A stretch of 64,000 bases of DNA from Annona cherimola (GCA_030490835.1 CM059971.1:44874012-44938011), one strand, 5' to 3'. Positions 45,530-59,406 are shown, counted from the stretch's first letter. Made by a program: numbers and translations. The notes: a model not told the origin generated them from the sequence alone.

Positions 45530-46840
45530 AACCATATATAAATAGAAGGACACGAATAATCTTCTACTCATGTCTATCAAAGGCCATGAACAACCCTCTC
45601 TCATGTCAATCAGGGGTCATGAACAACCCTTTTTCAACCAACCATTTTAAATAACACATCATACATAATAGACAAGGATAAATGTCATAAACCACACATA
45701 CAACATCAACAAGGTTTACTTTAAATTCAACACACAAAACTATCATACAAGCATTTGACGAAACACATGATAGGTGCAAAATAAGGGGAACCTTCAATTC
45801 ATACTCTCGTTTGAGCCGAATTGATTAACATCACATTTTAACAATATAGAAACTGCTAACGAATCCTTTACTTCATAGACATTGCACATTCATAGCAAAT
45901 TTCCCATGAACCCTATTTACCCTAACTGTTACGAACCCTACGCCCCATACCATGAAGTTGTTAGATGCTACACACTCCCACCAGTCTTATATCATGTTTA
46001 ACATGAAATTTCATCACTAAATCGAGAAGGGGCGACATCTACTTACCTTGATCGTGATTTCTCCCAAAAACATCGAGCCTAGGCTTGAATTACAGAGATT
46101 CGAAGCTTCCTTGATTGTAGTCGATGATCTTCAAGGCAGTCGGTAGAGTTTTCTTGAAGAGATCTACAGCTAGATCAAACTGAATAAAAGGGAAAGAAAA
46201 GAAGCAGAGAACGGGAAAAGAAGAAGAGGGAAAGGCAGTCATGCGCAAATGAAAATGAAGCCCTAGCTCATGGGCTCCCCTTGTTAACCGAACCCCATCG
46301 AGTCGGGCCGAGCCAGAGTATGGGTTGGGTCTAATCACAATTAGTAATTTACTTTCCCACTCCTACAACTTAATAGTTAAAATTTTCTCCGGGGGCGCTG
46401 CTCCCTTAACTCTCACGACCTGACCGGGCAGGTCGAACCCTCTACCTACTCTATGAGGTGGAAAATAGTCGTAGTGCTCAACAATGGCACACTAATCATA
46501 CACCTTTTAAATTTATACCCAATGTGCTAAGATCATAATACATGCATATATGCACTATACGTCCCCTAGATGTCATGTCCATATATGTTATGCATCCATT
46601 AATATCATAAATTTCTAGTAACATGTTCATAAATTACCTCATAGATAGAGAAGGATTATAATGAAAATAAAATAAAATACCTGGCCCTCACACTAATCCA
46701 AATTGAGTAAGGGTGATTAACTTAATCACCTTACTTAGTCATTTGCCCTAATCTTATCCATCCAATTCAAAGCATACAATTAATAATTTTACATTCCTAA
46801 TTTACATTCATTGGTCTCAAAATGTCTTAGGTATCATAGA
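45530..46840. other. Unassigned, no gene recognised
   Basis: Two copies of a CATGAACAACCC-containing phrase occur at 45576-45632. 46020-46440 is less AT-rich and resembles the 5' part of a minus-strand LTR (CTTACCTTGATCGTGATTTC), but I could not match it to another region here. The minus-strand frame at 46090-46338 shows no family motif. 46480-46840 is plain AT-rich DNA. Confidence 0.4.
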
Positions 46841-47937
46841 TGTAAGGATTCACTAACCTAAGTTCATATATAACTATATACGTTTTCCAACATGTATAAA
46901 CCTAATCTCGTCATACCCTATTGCTATATTCCCATGCAAACGAGTGTAACAGGAACAATTAGCTCATAATCTATTTAGGATTACACAGGGTTAAATGGTA
47001 TATTCCTATCCATATTAACATCCAATTATACTTGAGTTAGGAACCTGCGCCATACAAGTGAATCTTAGTTAGAATCATCTTTTTAAAGCATGAATTCAGA
47101 GAATAAATCATGTTCCAAGGTAGCTAGGCTTGTGAAAAGCCTTAAACGCCACATGCAAGGGTAAATCCACACAGCATAATTACACAACAGCTATATATTC
47201 ATATTCAAATGATAAAGAACCGAAACAACATGGTTTAAAAGTTAAATCATCTCAATATCCCATCTTTAGGAGTTTAGCCCATGAACATGAATTCAACTCC
47301 TATAAAAACCAAGTTTAGGTACAAACCAACAAAGAAGAAGTAGCAAAATATGTGGGGAAAGAAAAAGAGAAGAGAAAACTTATTGGTTCCCACCACCCAA
47401 GCTTGATCTTCACTGAAAATCACCCTTTGGCTTAAAATCTTCTTTTCTCCACTTATGGCTGCTCATGTGAGCTCTCCGCTGCTGCTTTCGAACCCTAAGC
47501 ATTTTATTTATACCCTTCTTCAAAATAGAACAAGACACATGTAAGAATTCACATGTCAGGGGTCGGCAACGGGGCGCCAGAAATCGAGGCCAGAGCGTCG
47601 ATGTGCCTGAACCCAAATTGAGGCCTTGCTTTGCACTACTTGCTTTCTTCTTCATTCCGTCATACTTCCAAATATTTTGTTACCTCCCTTTTCCTACAAA
47701 AGCAACTCAAACTAGTAAACGTACTTCTAAATGATGGGATGAAATTACTAGAACCCTAAACACACATGATTTACCATGAATCAAACTAAAAAGGCATGAA
47801 TCTACATGTAGTGCATGAGATGCAAAGTTGATGAAAACTAAGCTAAAACTTTTCAAATTCATTACATTCTCTTAGACTAACGTTTAAAACTAGCCTAGAA
47901 TGAGCTGTGACAACTCATAATTTTTCTTAGTTGTCAT
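46840..47937 (-). mobile_element. Athila/Tat-like LTR fragment related to H
   Basis: Segments such as ACACAGGGTTAAATGGTATA (near 46983) and TCCTATCCAT, and TCTTGTGAAAAGCCTTAAAC-type text near 47130, align in order with solo LTR H (50040-50200). It ends TTAGTTGTCA at 47937, as H ends ATTTATCA at 52714. The other end is lost or too diverged. A possible minus-strand TATA (GGTATAAATA) is near 47507. Confidence 0.65.
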
Positions 47938-47939
47938 GG

Positions 47940-48960
47940 ATCCTCATTCACATACATCCCTCTACTTTTCTGTTTTGGAAATTTTCTTGAGCTGCTTCTC
48001 TCTTTCTTTTCTTTTCTCTCTTTTGATTTGTTCTCATCAAATATGAGACACTATGCTGTGTAGGCCTCACTTCTCCACATTGTAGCACTTGAGAATATCC
48101 TTCTGCTCTTTCTTACTTCTTTCATTGTAAGTCTTTTCTTCTCTTTCCTCACAAATTTTTTGAACTTTTTGTTGAGGAAGGCAATCTCTTCATCTTCATT
48201 TCAAGATGATGATAAAGACTAATCTAAACTTTGACATATTGCTTCCAGTGTGAATGTCTTCTTCCCTCTGTTATATTCTCCATTTTTTTTATTACCCCGT
48301 GAGTCATGAATGAGCTAATAAGATCTTCGAGATTTAAGGTGTTTAGATACTTTGCTTCTTCAATTGCAATAATTTTCAACATCCATGACTTCGGTAATAC
48401 TCATAAGATCTTCATTACCTACTCAGACTTAGAAATAACCTTCACTAAGCCTTTAAGAGCATTAGTAATTTTTAAAAATCTAATAAACAATGCAAAAATA
48501 TTTTTAATCTCATGTATCTTGAAACTTTCTAATTCTCCAATGAGAATATTCCCTCTCCTCTCTTAGACTTGAGAAGTGTTCTCATAAATAGAAGTTAAAG
48601 TGTCCCAAATTTCTTTAGCAGTCAAGCATGATGACACTCTATTGTAGTCTACAGTAGTTAAGGCACAAAACAAAGAGTTCATGGCTTTTACTTTAGTCTT
48701 TACTATTCTTATCTCCTCTCTGGTTCAATTGGAGGCTCTTTCGCTTGTAGGTAAAGTAACTCTATCTTAGATGACTATCCAAGAATCATAGCAGTGGCCA
48801 TCAGTGGCCATAATTAATTATTTCATTTTTAATTTTCAATAACCAAAGTTATTTCCATTGAAATGAGGTGGTCATGTAAAATATTGACCTCTCAGCAAAA
48901 GCAAGGACGGAAGTTAATTTGTTTATCACGTCTATAAATCTCTTCGTGAAAAACTCAAAG
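47940..48960 (-). pseudogene. Degenerate Sirevirus gag of element K
   Basis: The part 48290-48960 aligns with B gag at 11160-11680 in the same order (for example AGCTAATAAGATCTTCGAG against AGCTAATTAGATCTTCTAG, and the CATCATTAGAG-type text around the gag domain). Farther on, the minus strand reads EDEEIAFLNKKFKKFVRKE, a stretch found in Sirevirus gag before the zinc knuckle, which is itself recognisable but damaged (KCYNVEK). Many stops and frame changes are present. Confidence 0.8.
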
Positions 48961-48964
48961 ACTT

Positions 48965-48976
48965 GCTCTGATACCA
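48965..48976 (-). promoter_or_regulatory. Primer binding site of Sirevirus K
   Basis: The minus strand reads TGGTATCAGAGC, two bases from the LTR end at 48979, the same spacing as in element B. Confidence 0.9.
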
Positions 48977-49577
48977 CTTATTAGTCTAAAGTTTATGGCA
49001 AAATCCAAGAGGGAAAGGGTGAATATAGTTCTTAAAATTTTCTTTTGTAATTTAAAACCTAACCCCTTTTGAGTTCAAACCCCTTGAATGAAACAAGAGG
49101 ACTAGAGAGAGTAATAGATAAACAAAGATAATAAATACAAGAGATAGTAAAAGCACCCTAGAGTTTTAACTTATAAGAGAGCAAAGACTCTAGTTGTAAC
49201 CACTGTCGAGATAGTAATAAAAGTAGACGGTGAATCTCACTTAAACTGTAAATTACTTGTTTCAACTTGCCCTTGGTCTCCAACACCAAGCTAAGTAGAA
49301 TAACAAGAGAAAGAGTTTAAAAAAAATTATACACTTTATAGATTGTGTAGAGCAATTTAAGCGTAGGGAAGAACTTATAAGGCTTGAGATTGATTGAAAA
49401 CTTTAGCACTTGTAGTAGATAACACAATTCTTCTTCTAGAGCACTTAATGATCATTTGATTTCATGTAAGTGGGAAAGTAAAGGCTAATTGAATGCTCTA
49501 GATAACCTCCTTCACTTCATTTTTCATGCTCTAAATAATGGAGGATTAATTATGAACATTAGGAGGTAGGTGGCATA

Positions 49578-52500
49578 TGACGAGCTGCGTATATGTCAAT
49601 TAAAATGCTCGTTATTTACACAAGTATACGTGCCGTGTCAAGTAATAAAGAGTGAGTAAAGTATCATTCCCACGAGGAATTGTTAACCGGAATTATTAAT
49701 TAGTTAAACTGCTTTCAATGAATGGAAAATTCTGGGTTTATGATTTAACTAAACTAACGATTGCAATGAGAAATTAGAGTGAAGGTTACGAGACTACTGG
49801 GTACTTTAAACGGGTTTTCTGATTAGGGATGGCAGATGGATAACTCGGAATCCTTGAATCTAAACTATATTGCTTTGGTTCTTTTTAATTGGATTGCATA
49901 TGGATTTACTAGCCCAAGTTCATATGTCTTTATATATGTCTTCCAACATTATATAAAGCTAATTATACTCTATTTAATTGCTATGTTATCATGCCATTAA
50001 ATAAAGTGAAATTGATAAGTTCATAACCTGTATAATGACTACACAGGGTTTAACGGTATATTCCTATCCGTTAAACAACTCCCCTTACACAAAGGTAGAA
50101 ACCTATGCCTTGCACATGGATCCGGCAGAGATCTTCCTCTTCCAAGGATAAATCAAGAAATTAAATCATCTTACAAGGTAGCTAATCTTGTAAAAAGCAT
50201 TAAATCCACACATGCAAAGGTAAATCATACACAATCATATATAAAATCAAATATTCATTCCTAAATATTCTAAGAACCAAGAAACAATATAGTTTAGAAT
50301 TCAAATCATCCTAACTATCCATCTAATGGAGGTTTAGTTCAAAGTCATGATCTTAACATACAATACATCCATATGAAAGTATCCATGAAAGTAAAGAAGA
50401 AAATTGGAAAGAATAAGAGAAAACTATTTTCCGGCAGTTTCCACTAACGGGGTTGATTCCTCTCTTCAATCTGGGTTTTGATCTTGATTTCCTCTTTCTC
50501 TTGCTCTCTAGTTCATCTCTGGGCTTCCTCTCTCTTCTTCACGCGTGCACGAACCCCTAGGAACTATTTATAGAGTCCCTTTGCGCAGCTTACGCACTGA
50601 AGTTTATGCATACGGATGCGTATTGGCACCTAGGCACCAACTCTCTGTGTGCTAGGTAACTTGGACACATGCTGTAAACCTTAGGAATCCATGCTTTGAC
50701 GCCTAGGCGCCAACTCCCTGGAGGTTTGCCTGACTTATGGCTTCAACAACGTCTATACTTGGCTTGCATGTAGATGAAGTGGCGCCTGGGCACCCCTGGG
50801 TGGCACCTGGGCGCCAACTCTCTAGAAACCACAAGTTGTATGCTGATTGTGTGCTGAAAATGGCCAGGTATCATCCACCTACCTCTGGTTGCCTCAGTTT
50901 CTATTCAACTCGCCCGCTTTGCCTTCATATGTCCCGTCCTTCCTGCAAAAGATAGAAAAACTAACTAAATGAACTAAAAATGCCTAAAAACTAAATAATG
51001 CTCCTAAATTGCAAAGCGGATGAAAATTAAACTAAATGAATGCAAATTAAGCCTAATCTCTCGAACTAATGCACAAATCAGGTCTGAAATGGGCCATGAT
51101 TGTTGGGTCCCGAATTGATGGCAAAAACCCAAGAGGGGAGGGGTGAATTGGGTTCTTAAAAATTTACAACTTAAACAAAAACTTTACCCCGGATTAATCT
51201 AGTCCCCTTGAATGAAGAAACAGAATGGAAAGCAAAGTAATGTAGAGAGCAGAAATAAAAACAAGTAGACAAGAATTTTTATAGTGGTTCGGGCAACCTC
51301 CCTACTCCACTCTTCCAAGCTCACACACCTTGTGACTTGGGTTCCACTATTGTATTCTCTCAATACAATTAGAGCCTCTTGCTCTCTTCTAGATTCAAAG
51401 CTCTAAGGGGCATATAACACTTAGCACAAGTAGGTGATGAGTCACACTCCAATCACACACTACTTTGCTACCACTTGATCTTAGCTACGCAAGCTAAATC
51501 AAGTTCAACACAAACAAGTAAACAATAAAAGTAAACTACACTTTACAGGTGTGTAGAAACGATTTAGCGCAGGGAAGAACTTGTAGATGATGGCTTTGAA
51601 GTTTCTGAATGTAGCTATTGCAACTTGAAGTGTAGTTCTTCCTCTCTTGATTGGCTTGATCACTTTAATGCTCTTGTAGATAGGAGTTATGCTCACTTAA
51701 TGTTTTCCAACTACTTCCCTCGTCCACCATGAATGCTATTTATAATTTTGGAGGGAATCCGAACGTTAGAAGGTAGGTGGCGCGCATTTAATGCGCCAAC
51801 GTTCGAATTAATTCCGACCGTTGCGACCCAAGTCGCAGGTGGAGTCGACTTCGGGTGCGACTTCACCCAAGTCGCAGATGAAGTCGACTTCGGGTGCGAC
51901 TTCGCGAACTTCGGTCTTCAGTTTCAACGCTGGAAGGTTTTGCCCACTTGAAGTCGATCATGAAGTCGACTTGGCTTTGCGACTTCACCCAAGTCGCAGA
52001 TGGGGTCGACCTGGCCTTGCGACTTCACTGTCATGATGTTCTTGAACATTTGTGAATCTTGAAAATCTTGACTTTGATTCATCTTGTATCTTGACTCATG
52101 TAATCTTAGATATCTTCTTGATTTGAATGATTGAGTTTATGCTTCTTGCTTGTACTTGGATTTGTCTTCAAATGTTTCAGCTTGAGTATCTATGTTGCCT
52201 TGATCTTCATCTTCATTTAGTTTGGCTTGAAATCAAGTAATCCAGAACTTGTCATTTGAAGTTTTCCGTCTGCCTGAGCGAAGTCGATGTCTGAGTCGAC
52301 TTCGGCTGCGACTTCACCTCAAGTCGCACGTGGAGTCGACTTGGGGTGCGACTTCGGCATTCTGCTGTTTCGAATTCAACTCTGGAAGGTTTCGCCCGAC
52401 TGAAGTCGATGGTGAGGTCGACTTCGTTTGCGATTTGGCTACCCAAGTCGCAGGTGGAGTCGACTTGGCCTGCGACTTCACCTTCCCTTCTTCCGTTTTC

Positions 52501-52714
52501 AGCTCTGGACGTTCTGCATGTTTGAAGTCGATCATGGAGTCGACTTGGGGATCGACTTGGCCTTCCTAACTTGATTTTCTTCAAAATATATATTCCTTAA
52601 ACATTTCACAAACTTGTTAGTAGCCAAGACATACTCAAATTGATTTGTTAATCATCAAAACATAGATTTAGCTATATTTCCAACAATGATAACTCGCAAA
52701 AATACGATTTATCA
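49578..52714 (-). mobile_element. H: Athila/Tat-like solo LTR, split by M
   Basis: It starts TGACGAGCTGCG at 49578 and ends CGATTTATCA at 52714, flanked by a perfect duplication GCATA (49573-49577 and 52715-52719). Without M it is about 1547 bp. A TATA box on the minus strand (CTATAAATAG near 50566-50575) sets the orientation. On the minus strand its end reads CCTCGTGGGAATGATACTTT and then TATTACTTGACACGGCACGT, which resembles the 3' end of Athila/Tat LTRs before their TGGCGCCGTTGCC primer site. The frame at 50737-50955 is not convincing. Confidence 0.82.
51101..52685 (-). mobile_element. M: Sirevirus solo LTR inside H
   Basis: A 1585-bp LTR from TGTTGGGTCC to TTTCCAACA with a perfect 5-bp duplication ATGAT (51096-51100 and 52686-52690). 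It is close to the LTRs of B, apart from a divergent stretch at about 51910-52260. It carries the nested palindrome near 51770 and the 34-bp repeats at 51830-51905 and 52280-52555. No internal region is present. Confidence 0.94.
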
Positions 52715-53396
52715 GCATACATCTAGTGCACCAACGTTCAAATTTTTTCCAACTGTTACGATTCAAGTCGCACTCGGAGTCGACTTCATGCGACTTCACC
52801 TAAGTCATAAACAGGAGTTGACTTGGGTTGCGACTTTGGTATTCTACACTTCTTCTCCAAAAGCTTCTTCCTTGATTTCATCTTCAAGTTCCATTTTGGG
52901 GTCGACTTAGTCTGAAACTTAAACCCAAGTCGCAATTGAAGTCAACTTGGGTTGTGACTTTGCTGTACAATATGCCCTTTGGAGCTTCAAAACTTCATGA
53001 ATCGGATGCTTTACCATTCACACTCTTGTATTCTCAAATTTTAACTTCATTTTTCTCACTATTCCTTAAATTCAAGATCTTTTCTTCTTCACTTCGAACC
53101 TTGTTCTTGGACATCAAACCTTCATATCTTGATTAATAATTTTGATCTTTAATCAACAAAGTGTGAGTTGCTTGAACTTTTCTGATTGAACTTTGAACTT
53201 GAATTTGCTTGTTTGATTCCACTTGTATTTAAGTCGAATACTAGAGTCAATTTGATATGCAATTGGACCTAAGTCGCATGATTGAGTCGACTTCATCTGG
53301 GACTTTGCCCAAGTTGCACGTCAAAGTCGACTTGGGATGCGACTTGATTTCTTCAGATTCAACATTGGAGTCCTGAGGTCTATCGAAGTCACTTGC

Positions 53397-56300
53397 TGTG
53401 GCGCCCCCAACCCGAGGCCTCTACAAGCCTTACTCCAAGACCGTTTCGATTGGTTAATGTAATCAGGATTGTTGCCCTGATCACGTAGCGGATTCTTAAT
53501 TTGATCTCATCTAAATTTTTTTTTCTTTCCTTTTATCATATAAGTATACACTTGTCATCATTCATAGTGGACTCATCCATATCATCATAAAATTCATCGT
53601 ACAAGTATCTTGACTTTCATATTGTAGGCAACATATGTATTCATAAATAAAAATTCACGTAGCATTTTATACATAATCACTTATCTATTTATACCATACA
53701 TAATCAATCCCATTTCATTATAAGCAATACATTTACCCATTCATTCTTCAAACATACCAATACCTTTTAGCTTTGCTCCTTTCCTCGGGCCTTAAACCTG
53801 TCTAAGGTTGGGAAAACAAAATGTGAGTGATAAACTCAGTAAGCAATCGTCATTTTTCATTTAAATGCATCCCTTGCCCATTCAATAGGAGACACTTATC
53901 AAGTGATCAACTACCAATAGGAAAAAACCTTTTATAGAAATCTTCTTTATAATACACTCATAAAACTTTGTGCATGTTCCCATTTCGAGAATTTTCAAAG
54001 GCGATGTCTATGCATCTAAATAATTTTTCATGGGGACAATTGTTTGTCCCAAAATACTTTTCATCTATCATGAGGACATGTCTATGTCCAAAAATATTTT
54101 TCATATGGCATGAGGACAATTATATGTCTAAAAACATTTTTCTTATAACCTTTTACCCCATGAGAACATTTACTTGTCCCAAAACATCATCCATTTAAAT
54201 TTCTTTATAACCCAACTCGAGGTTATTCAAAAGCAATGCATGTGCATAGAAATCTTTTATCTATGCGGACATTCTCATGTCCAAAATTATTTTTCCATAT
54301 AAACCTCTTTTAACCTGCATATAAGATACCAAACCCTTTTTAAACTGACATGGCGAACATATTCATGTCCTAAAATATTTTTTGGTAGCTTCTGAAAACT
54401 AAACATAAATCTATTTAAAACCAACACAAATCCATTTAAAACCAAACATAGTAGTTGCCCATTTTGGGACTTTTAAAACATAGGGAACATATATATGTTC
54501 CAAAAACATTTGGATTTGTGTCTCTGACCCTCATGTTGGTGACACTTAACAAGTGATCATCCTCCCCTAGGAAAGAAACCTTTCATGAGACAGCACGCGA
54601 GCCAGGCATTTGCTCATGAGCTTCCTCCCATTTCAGAGAGGGCGCCGCCAACCTCCAGCCTTCCCTAAACGACTCGGCTACAGGTAGAGGTGAGCTCTGG
54701 TTTTCGACCATTTTGGTCAGTAACCGCCTCAACCATGAGCCTAGTACATCGTTTTATGCACACTCGTATACTAGCAATGTTTTTCACAAAACTTAGCTCA
54801 GTCATTTGACTGTGCCCTTTTTCAAGCCTCAGTTTGATATATATAAAGCCAACTTAGTCCGCAGACTATGCTCTTCTCGAATTGATAGTTGGGCATGATT
54901 GTTTTGAAAATAAAATATTTTAAACCACTCAGTCCGCAGACTATGCCCTTCTCGAATTGAGAAGTGGGCGTGGTTGTTTTGAAAATAAAATATTTTTGTA
55001 AACTATTTCCAAATCCTGATGTTAGGATGACAACCCTTAAAGAGTTTAGCAATGTTTTAATAAATCCATTTTACCAAACATTTGAAATATTTGAGAAGAC
55101 GATATTTTGCAAAACTTTAATGATTTGCTAAACAACTTTTGAAATTCTCATTTTAAGAAGCTTTTGAATTAATTCAAAATTTGCACAGATAAAACTTTTC
55201 TTGATAACATTTTTATGAGCAAAACATATGCAACTCTTTTCTATCCATTGTAATGGAATTATCGGTCTTGTCCACGTCACTTCCTGGTTGCTCTTATATA
55301 TAGAGAAGTTTGCATAATCTTTTAATCATTATTTACACATAAAATCACCAAATCATTTTGTAGGACTGACCACCCTTAAATCTTTTTGGAACATCAGAGT
55401 AAAGCATCTTCAAATTGTTACAACTCTAAAGTTGAAAAGCACCTTAATAGATTATTTCAAAACACCTACATAAATCTCAAAACACGTACATAAATTCAAT
55501 TTATGACATTTAATGGAAACCATTTCAAAACATCTATTTATTTCTAGAAGCCATTTTGTAAAGAATTACATTTTTCCATAAAACTCCTTGTGAACCACAC
55601 TTGTATGAACTTGCTTATATTAAAACCATCTTAAAACGCACATCATATTTTCAAGAACTGAGCTTGCTTACTCTATAAGCAATTCTCCACATCATTAGTA
55701 TAAACATTATCAAGTAATTTTAATACTTGGATATAAACATTATGCTTGAAAATTCATGTACTTATCTTGTAAACAACTATGAAATCGATTTATTAAAGCA
55801 AGTTCATAAATTTCATAAAATTCCTTTGAAACAATATTTTGGAAAGTTCACTTGCTTACCTGTCTCATGTTAGCTTTCTGAATCTGCCTTTTCTTTGCCC
55901 TTGCCTACATGAGAATAATATAACATTTCATATATTCCTTTTCTCTTGCATTCAACTTAGTTTTCCAACCCATTTTCATTAACATACATCATCTATTTGA
56001 CTTCTCAAGTCGTTAGGCATAAATAGCACATTTGCACATTTCATCGGTTAACGCATAACATATACAATCCCATAAGTAGAGTAACCATTCAACCATATAA
56101 AATTCATCCAATAATTATCATTTATAGGTTTATTAACCTTCATTTACCATTTTTCACTTATTTTCCAAAATTTACACATCGGTGCTCCTTTTAAGCACAC
56201 GTCATCGCCTTAAACTTCATAAATTAATTCTAAAATTTGAAATTAATCATTATGCACTCTAAAAAGATATATAATCATGAACTCTATCATATTTTCATAC

Positions 56301-58798
56301 ATTTTTGCACAAAATCAAATTACACAAGTCATTTATCACCTATGCATGTCTATCCTTTCACATATGTCCATTTGGCAACACATATAAGAGGCATTTCATA
56401 AAATTTTCCAAGTCAGAAACTTTGTCCATCTTTCAGCATGATATTCCTCCTTAATTACCACTTTATTTAGAGTATTTTTATGGGATTTTAATCCACTAAT
56501 CATAGGTTTCCAAAACAGCCCCTGTCTTCTTGTTTTCACTAAGTTTCATCTTCTTATTTACCCATTAATTCCATATACATATAATAACATCAATTATAAT
56601 TCACCTTTGCTGTCCTTAATCCTTTATTACACTCTTTCCTAACATATATATCAATTTTGATCATTTCTACATAGGTTTCATATTTCTTTTTGATTTTTTC
56701 TCAAACTATCCACATATGCTGGAATCAAGCGTACTGATATCTATAAATCTTGATTTATAATCAAATCAAGGTATTTAATTCTGAAATTTCTATCATACCT
56801 CAATAAATACATAAATTAACTTTCATAAATATTTCATCATGAAATATTAACATTACATATTTATTTTGGCATTTTCACTGTGCTGGACAATGTTGTGAGT
56901 TTAGGGTCAGACCTAATCACGTGAATTACAACCCATACTAATATCACCCAAAAATAAATTTTGATTTTTTTATAATTATCTTCATGATTGGTTATACATC
57001 ATATAAAAATTTCATATAAAAAATCCTTCTAAAAAAATTATTAAAAATCATTTACTACAGCTGATCCTGTCACCTGTTCTACCCTATTTAGGTTGATCTT
57101 CTCGGATTTTTAATTTGAACCCTGCTTAATATTTCAATCTAAAAATTTTTTCGTCCCTTAATCATCATATATTTACTTTTAAAACAAATTTTCATGGTGA
57201 AAATCCTTCGTTTACTACTTAGTTCATATTTTGGTTTATAACATCATATAACTTCCAGATTTGAAGTATAAAATCAAAATTAACATATACTTACTTGATT
57301 AATTGGTAATCCCTCCTTTTCCCCTTTCTTTTTCCTTCTTTTTTCTTCCTTCTTGGCTGGTCTAGGGCTGGAAGTGAGCTTCTGTTCTTGAGGGAGAAAA
57401 CTTCAGCACTTAGAATTTTTTCTCCAAACTTCAATCCATATAACCGATCACCCCTTTTATAAGCTGGATTTGCTCCAGTTGTGGGCCCCACTTGGGGTAT
57501 TTTTTTCACAAAAATTAATGTATTCTTATCCTCCCTAATGTTCTGGTTAAATTACAGCCAAGTAAAATAATTTTTATCATTTTTCTTAAATGCAAAAATC
57601 TGCTCAAATCCTCACCATCCAAGCTGTCCACTTGGCACGTCATAGTTCTGCCCATTTTCATATTTTTTTTCATTTTTTAATAATCTCATTTTAAGAGTAA
57701 ATCATACACCTAATTATCATTTAATTAATCCATTAATTTTTCATTAAAAAATTAGCAAAAATGGCAGCAACAGCACATCAATTTGCACGTCATTTGCATG
57801 CAAACAAGCTGTCCATATTTGCATCCATCCACGTCAGTTGCTGTTCACGAATTTTCTTAGATTTTTTTCACATGATTAAATGCTCATTTATGTATCCCAA
57901 CATGTGAGATATTTATGTGCATAATTTATAAAATTAAAAATTAAAAATAAACAGTAGCAATAGCCTATGGACGTCCCCACATTGCCACAGTTGCCTATGC
58001 TCATTTGAGCTCTCCTTAGCCCCTTAAATGTGGACATCAATGCATGGATAGTTCATGGAATTTTTGCATGTTATAATTATGCATAAAATACCCTACATTG
58101 CACCTGCATTTGACACTTATTTGGTCCATTACAAATTGCATTAATTCCATGTACTCTAGCATTTAATGCATGGTACTCTTGAGGTGCAAAAGTCGACCAT
58201 GCACACCTTTTCCAATTCAGGTATTTTTCCAACATAATATGCTTGATCTAAACCTTCCAAAATTTTAATCTCATAATTTCATTGAAATATTTCAAATTTC
58301 ATCTCATTCCGATTTTCCAAGTTCAAGTTATAGCCGTTTGAAATTAACGGTCGAATTTGATATATGATCAATAAATCATTAAACTAATTTCATCAAGGAT
58401 TTTCATAACCCAATAATCTCATAATATCAATCCTATCATCATCAACTTACCTGTCAAATTTCACTTGAATCCGCCTTACAGGCGTTGAATTATGAATTTT
58501 CTAGTATTTTTCCACTAAACTTAATAATTATCCTTTTAAATTCTCATAATCCATATCAAATAATCTAAAATGATTATTCATGATGTATTGATGTATTTAA
58601 TTACCAAAAAATTATTCTAATACCATTGTCCCATGTCAGCTCATAATGATCACTTGAATCATCGTTGCTAATACTTAGCCCTAATTACCATCATTTAGCA
58701 AAATCACAAAAATTATTTAAAATTCAATAAATTCACTTATAAATCACATGTAAATTTTCAATGCATATATTGAATCCTAATTAGGTTGGGGTTTCACA
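53397..58798 (-). mobile_element. I: 5.4-kb chromovirus solo LTR
   Basis: On the minus strand it starts TGTGAAACCCCAACC at 58798 and ends TTGGGGGCGCCACA at 53397, flanked by the perfect duplication CTTGC (53392-53396 and 58799-58803). At 5402 bp it is the longest complete LTR in the window. It aligns with F and, for long parts, with the LTRs of A and J (GC-rich block 54590-54720, 57040-57310 with 3000-3290, GGACAT-type repeats at 54030-54300). No gene: frames inside it lack any motif. Confidence 0.94.
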
Positions 58799-59124
58799 CT
58801 TGCAAATTTGACTTAGGTTGCGACTTGACCCAAGTTGCATTTGAAGTAGACTTCAGCTACGACTTTCCCAGCTCACGCATCCACAATTTCAGCATTATCC
58901 AAAAATTGCCGGTTGAAGTCGATCGTAGAGTCAACTTGGGTGTGGATTTGACCTAAGTCGATGTCTAAGTCGACTTGACTATACGACTTAATCTTCCATG
59001 AGTTGTATCTGAAAATTTTCTAATTTAAAACAACTCAACACACTTGTTGGTATCTTAGATTTCTCAAATTTGGTTTGTTAATTGTCAAAATATGGGTTTT
59101 GCTTGATTTGCTATTGGTTTCACA

Positions 59125-59406
59125 ATAGATTAGAGTAACATGGAGTGCGATTTCAATCATTCTCTTCCTTCTATTTAGCTTTCCTTCTTGTCTTATGCTC
59201 TTCAAGTTCCTTTTTAAGTCAACTTGGCATGGGACTCCACTCAAGTCGTAAGTGAGATCGACTTGGGTGTATGACTTCACTAAATATTATAAGCTTGGAA
59301 CTTAAAAATTTCATCATCTGAGCTTCTATGCTTTAAGTCTTGAACTCGAGTCGACTTAATCCTTGATTTGACTCTTGACCTAATCATGTTGTTATACATC
59401 ATAGGC
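59125..59406 (-). mobile_element. L: Sirevirus-type LTR fragment (left part)
   Basis: Decayed 34-bp repeats (AAGTCAACTTGGCATGGGAC, ACTCAAGTCGTAAGTG, GAGTCGACTTAATCC) show it is a Sirevirus-type LTR. It ends in a 17-bp direct repeat next to LTR J. The likely continuation is at 63926-64000. Confidence 0.65.

Larger units (their letters stand above)
48979..59124 (-). mobile_element. K: Sirevirus 5' LTR, split by H and I
   Basis: The pieces are 48979-49577, 52720-53396 and 58804-59124, together about 1.6 kb, the size of other LTRs of this family. The end near the primer site (TATTAGTC) has lost the TGTTGG form. The 34-bp GTCGAC repeats are present but decayed (52765-52800, 53280-53345, 58810-58990). 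The outer end is placed at 59124 (GGTTTCACA) by alignment with the tail of other copies and is less certain. Confidence 0.8.
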
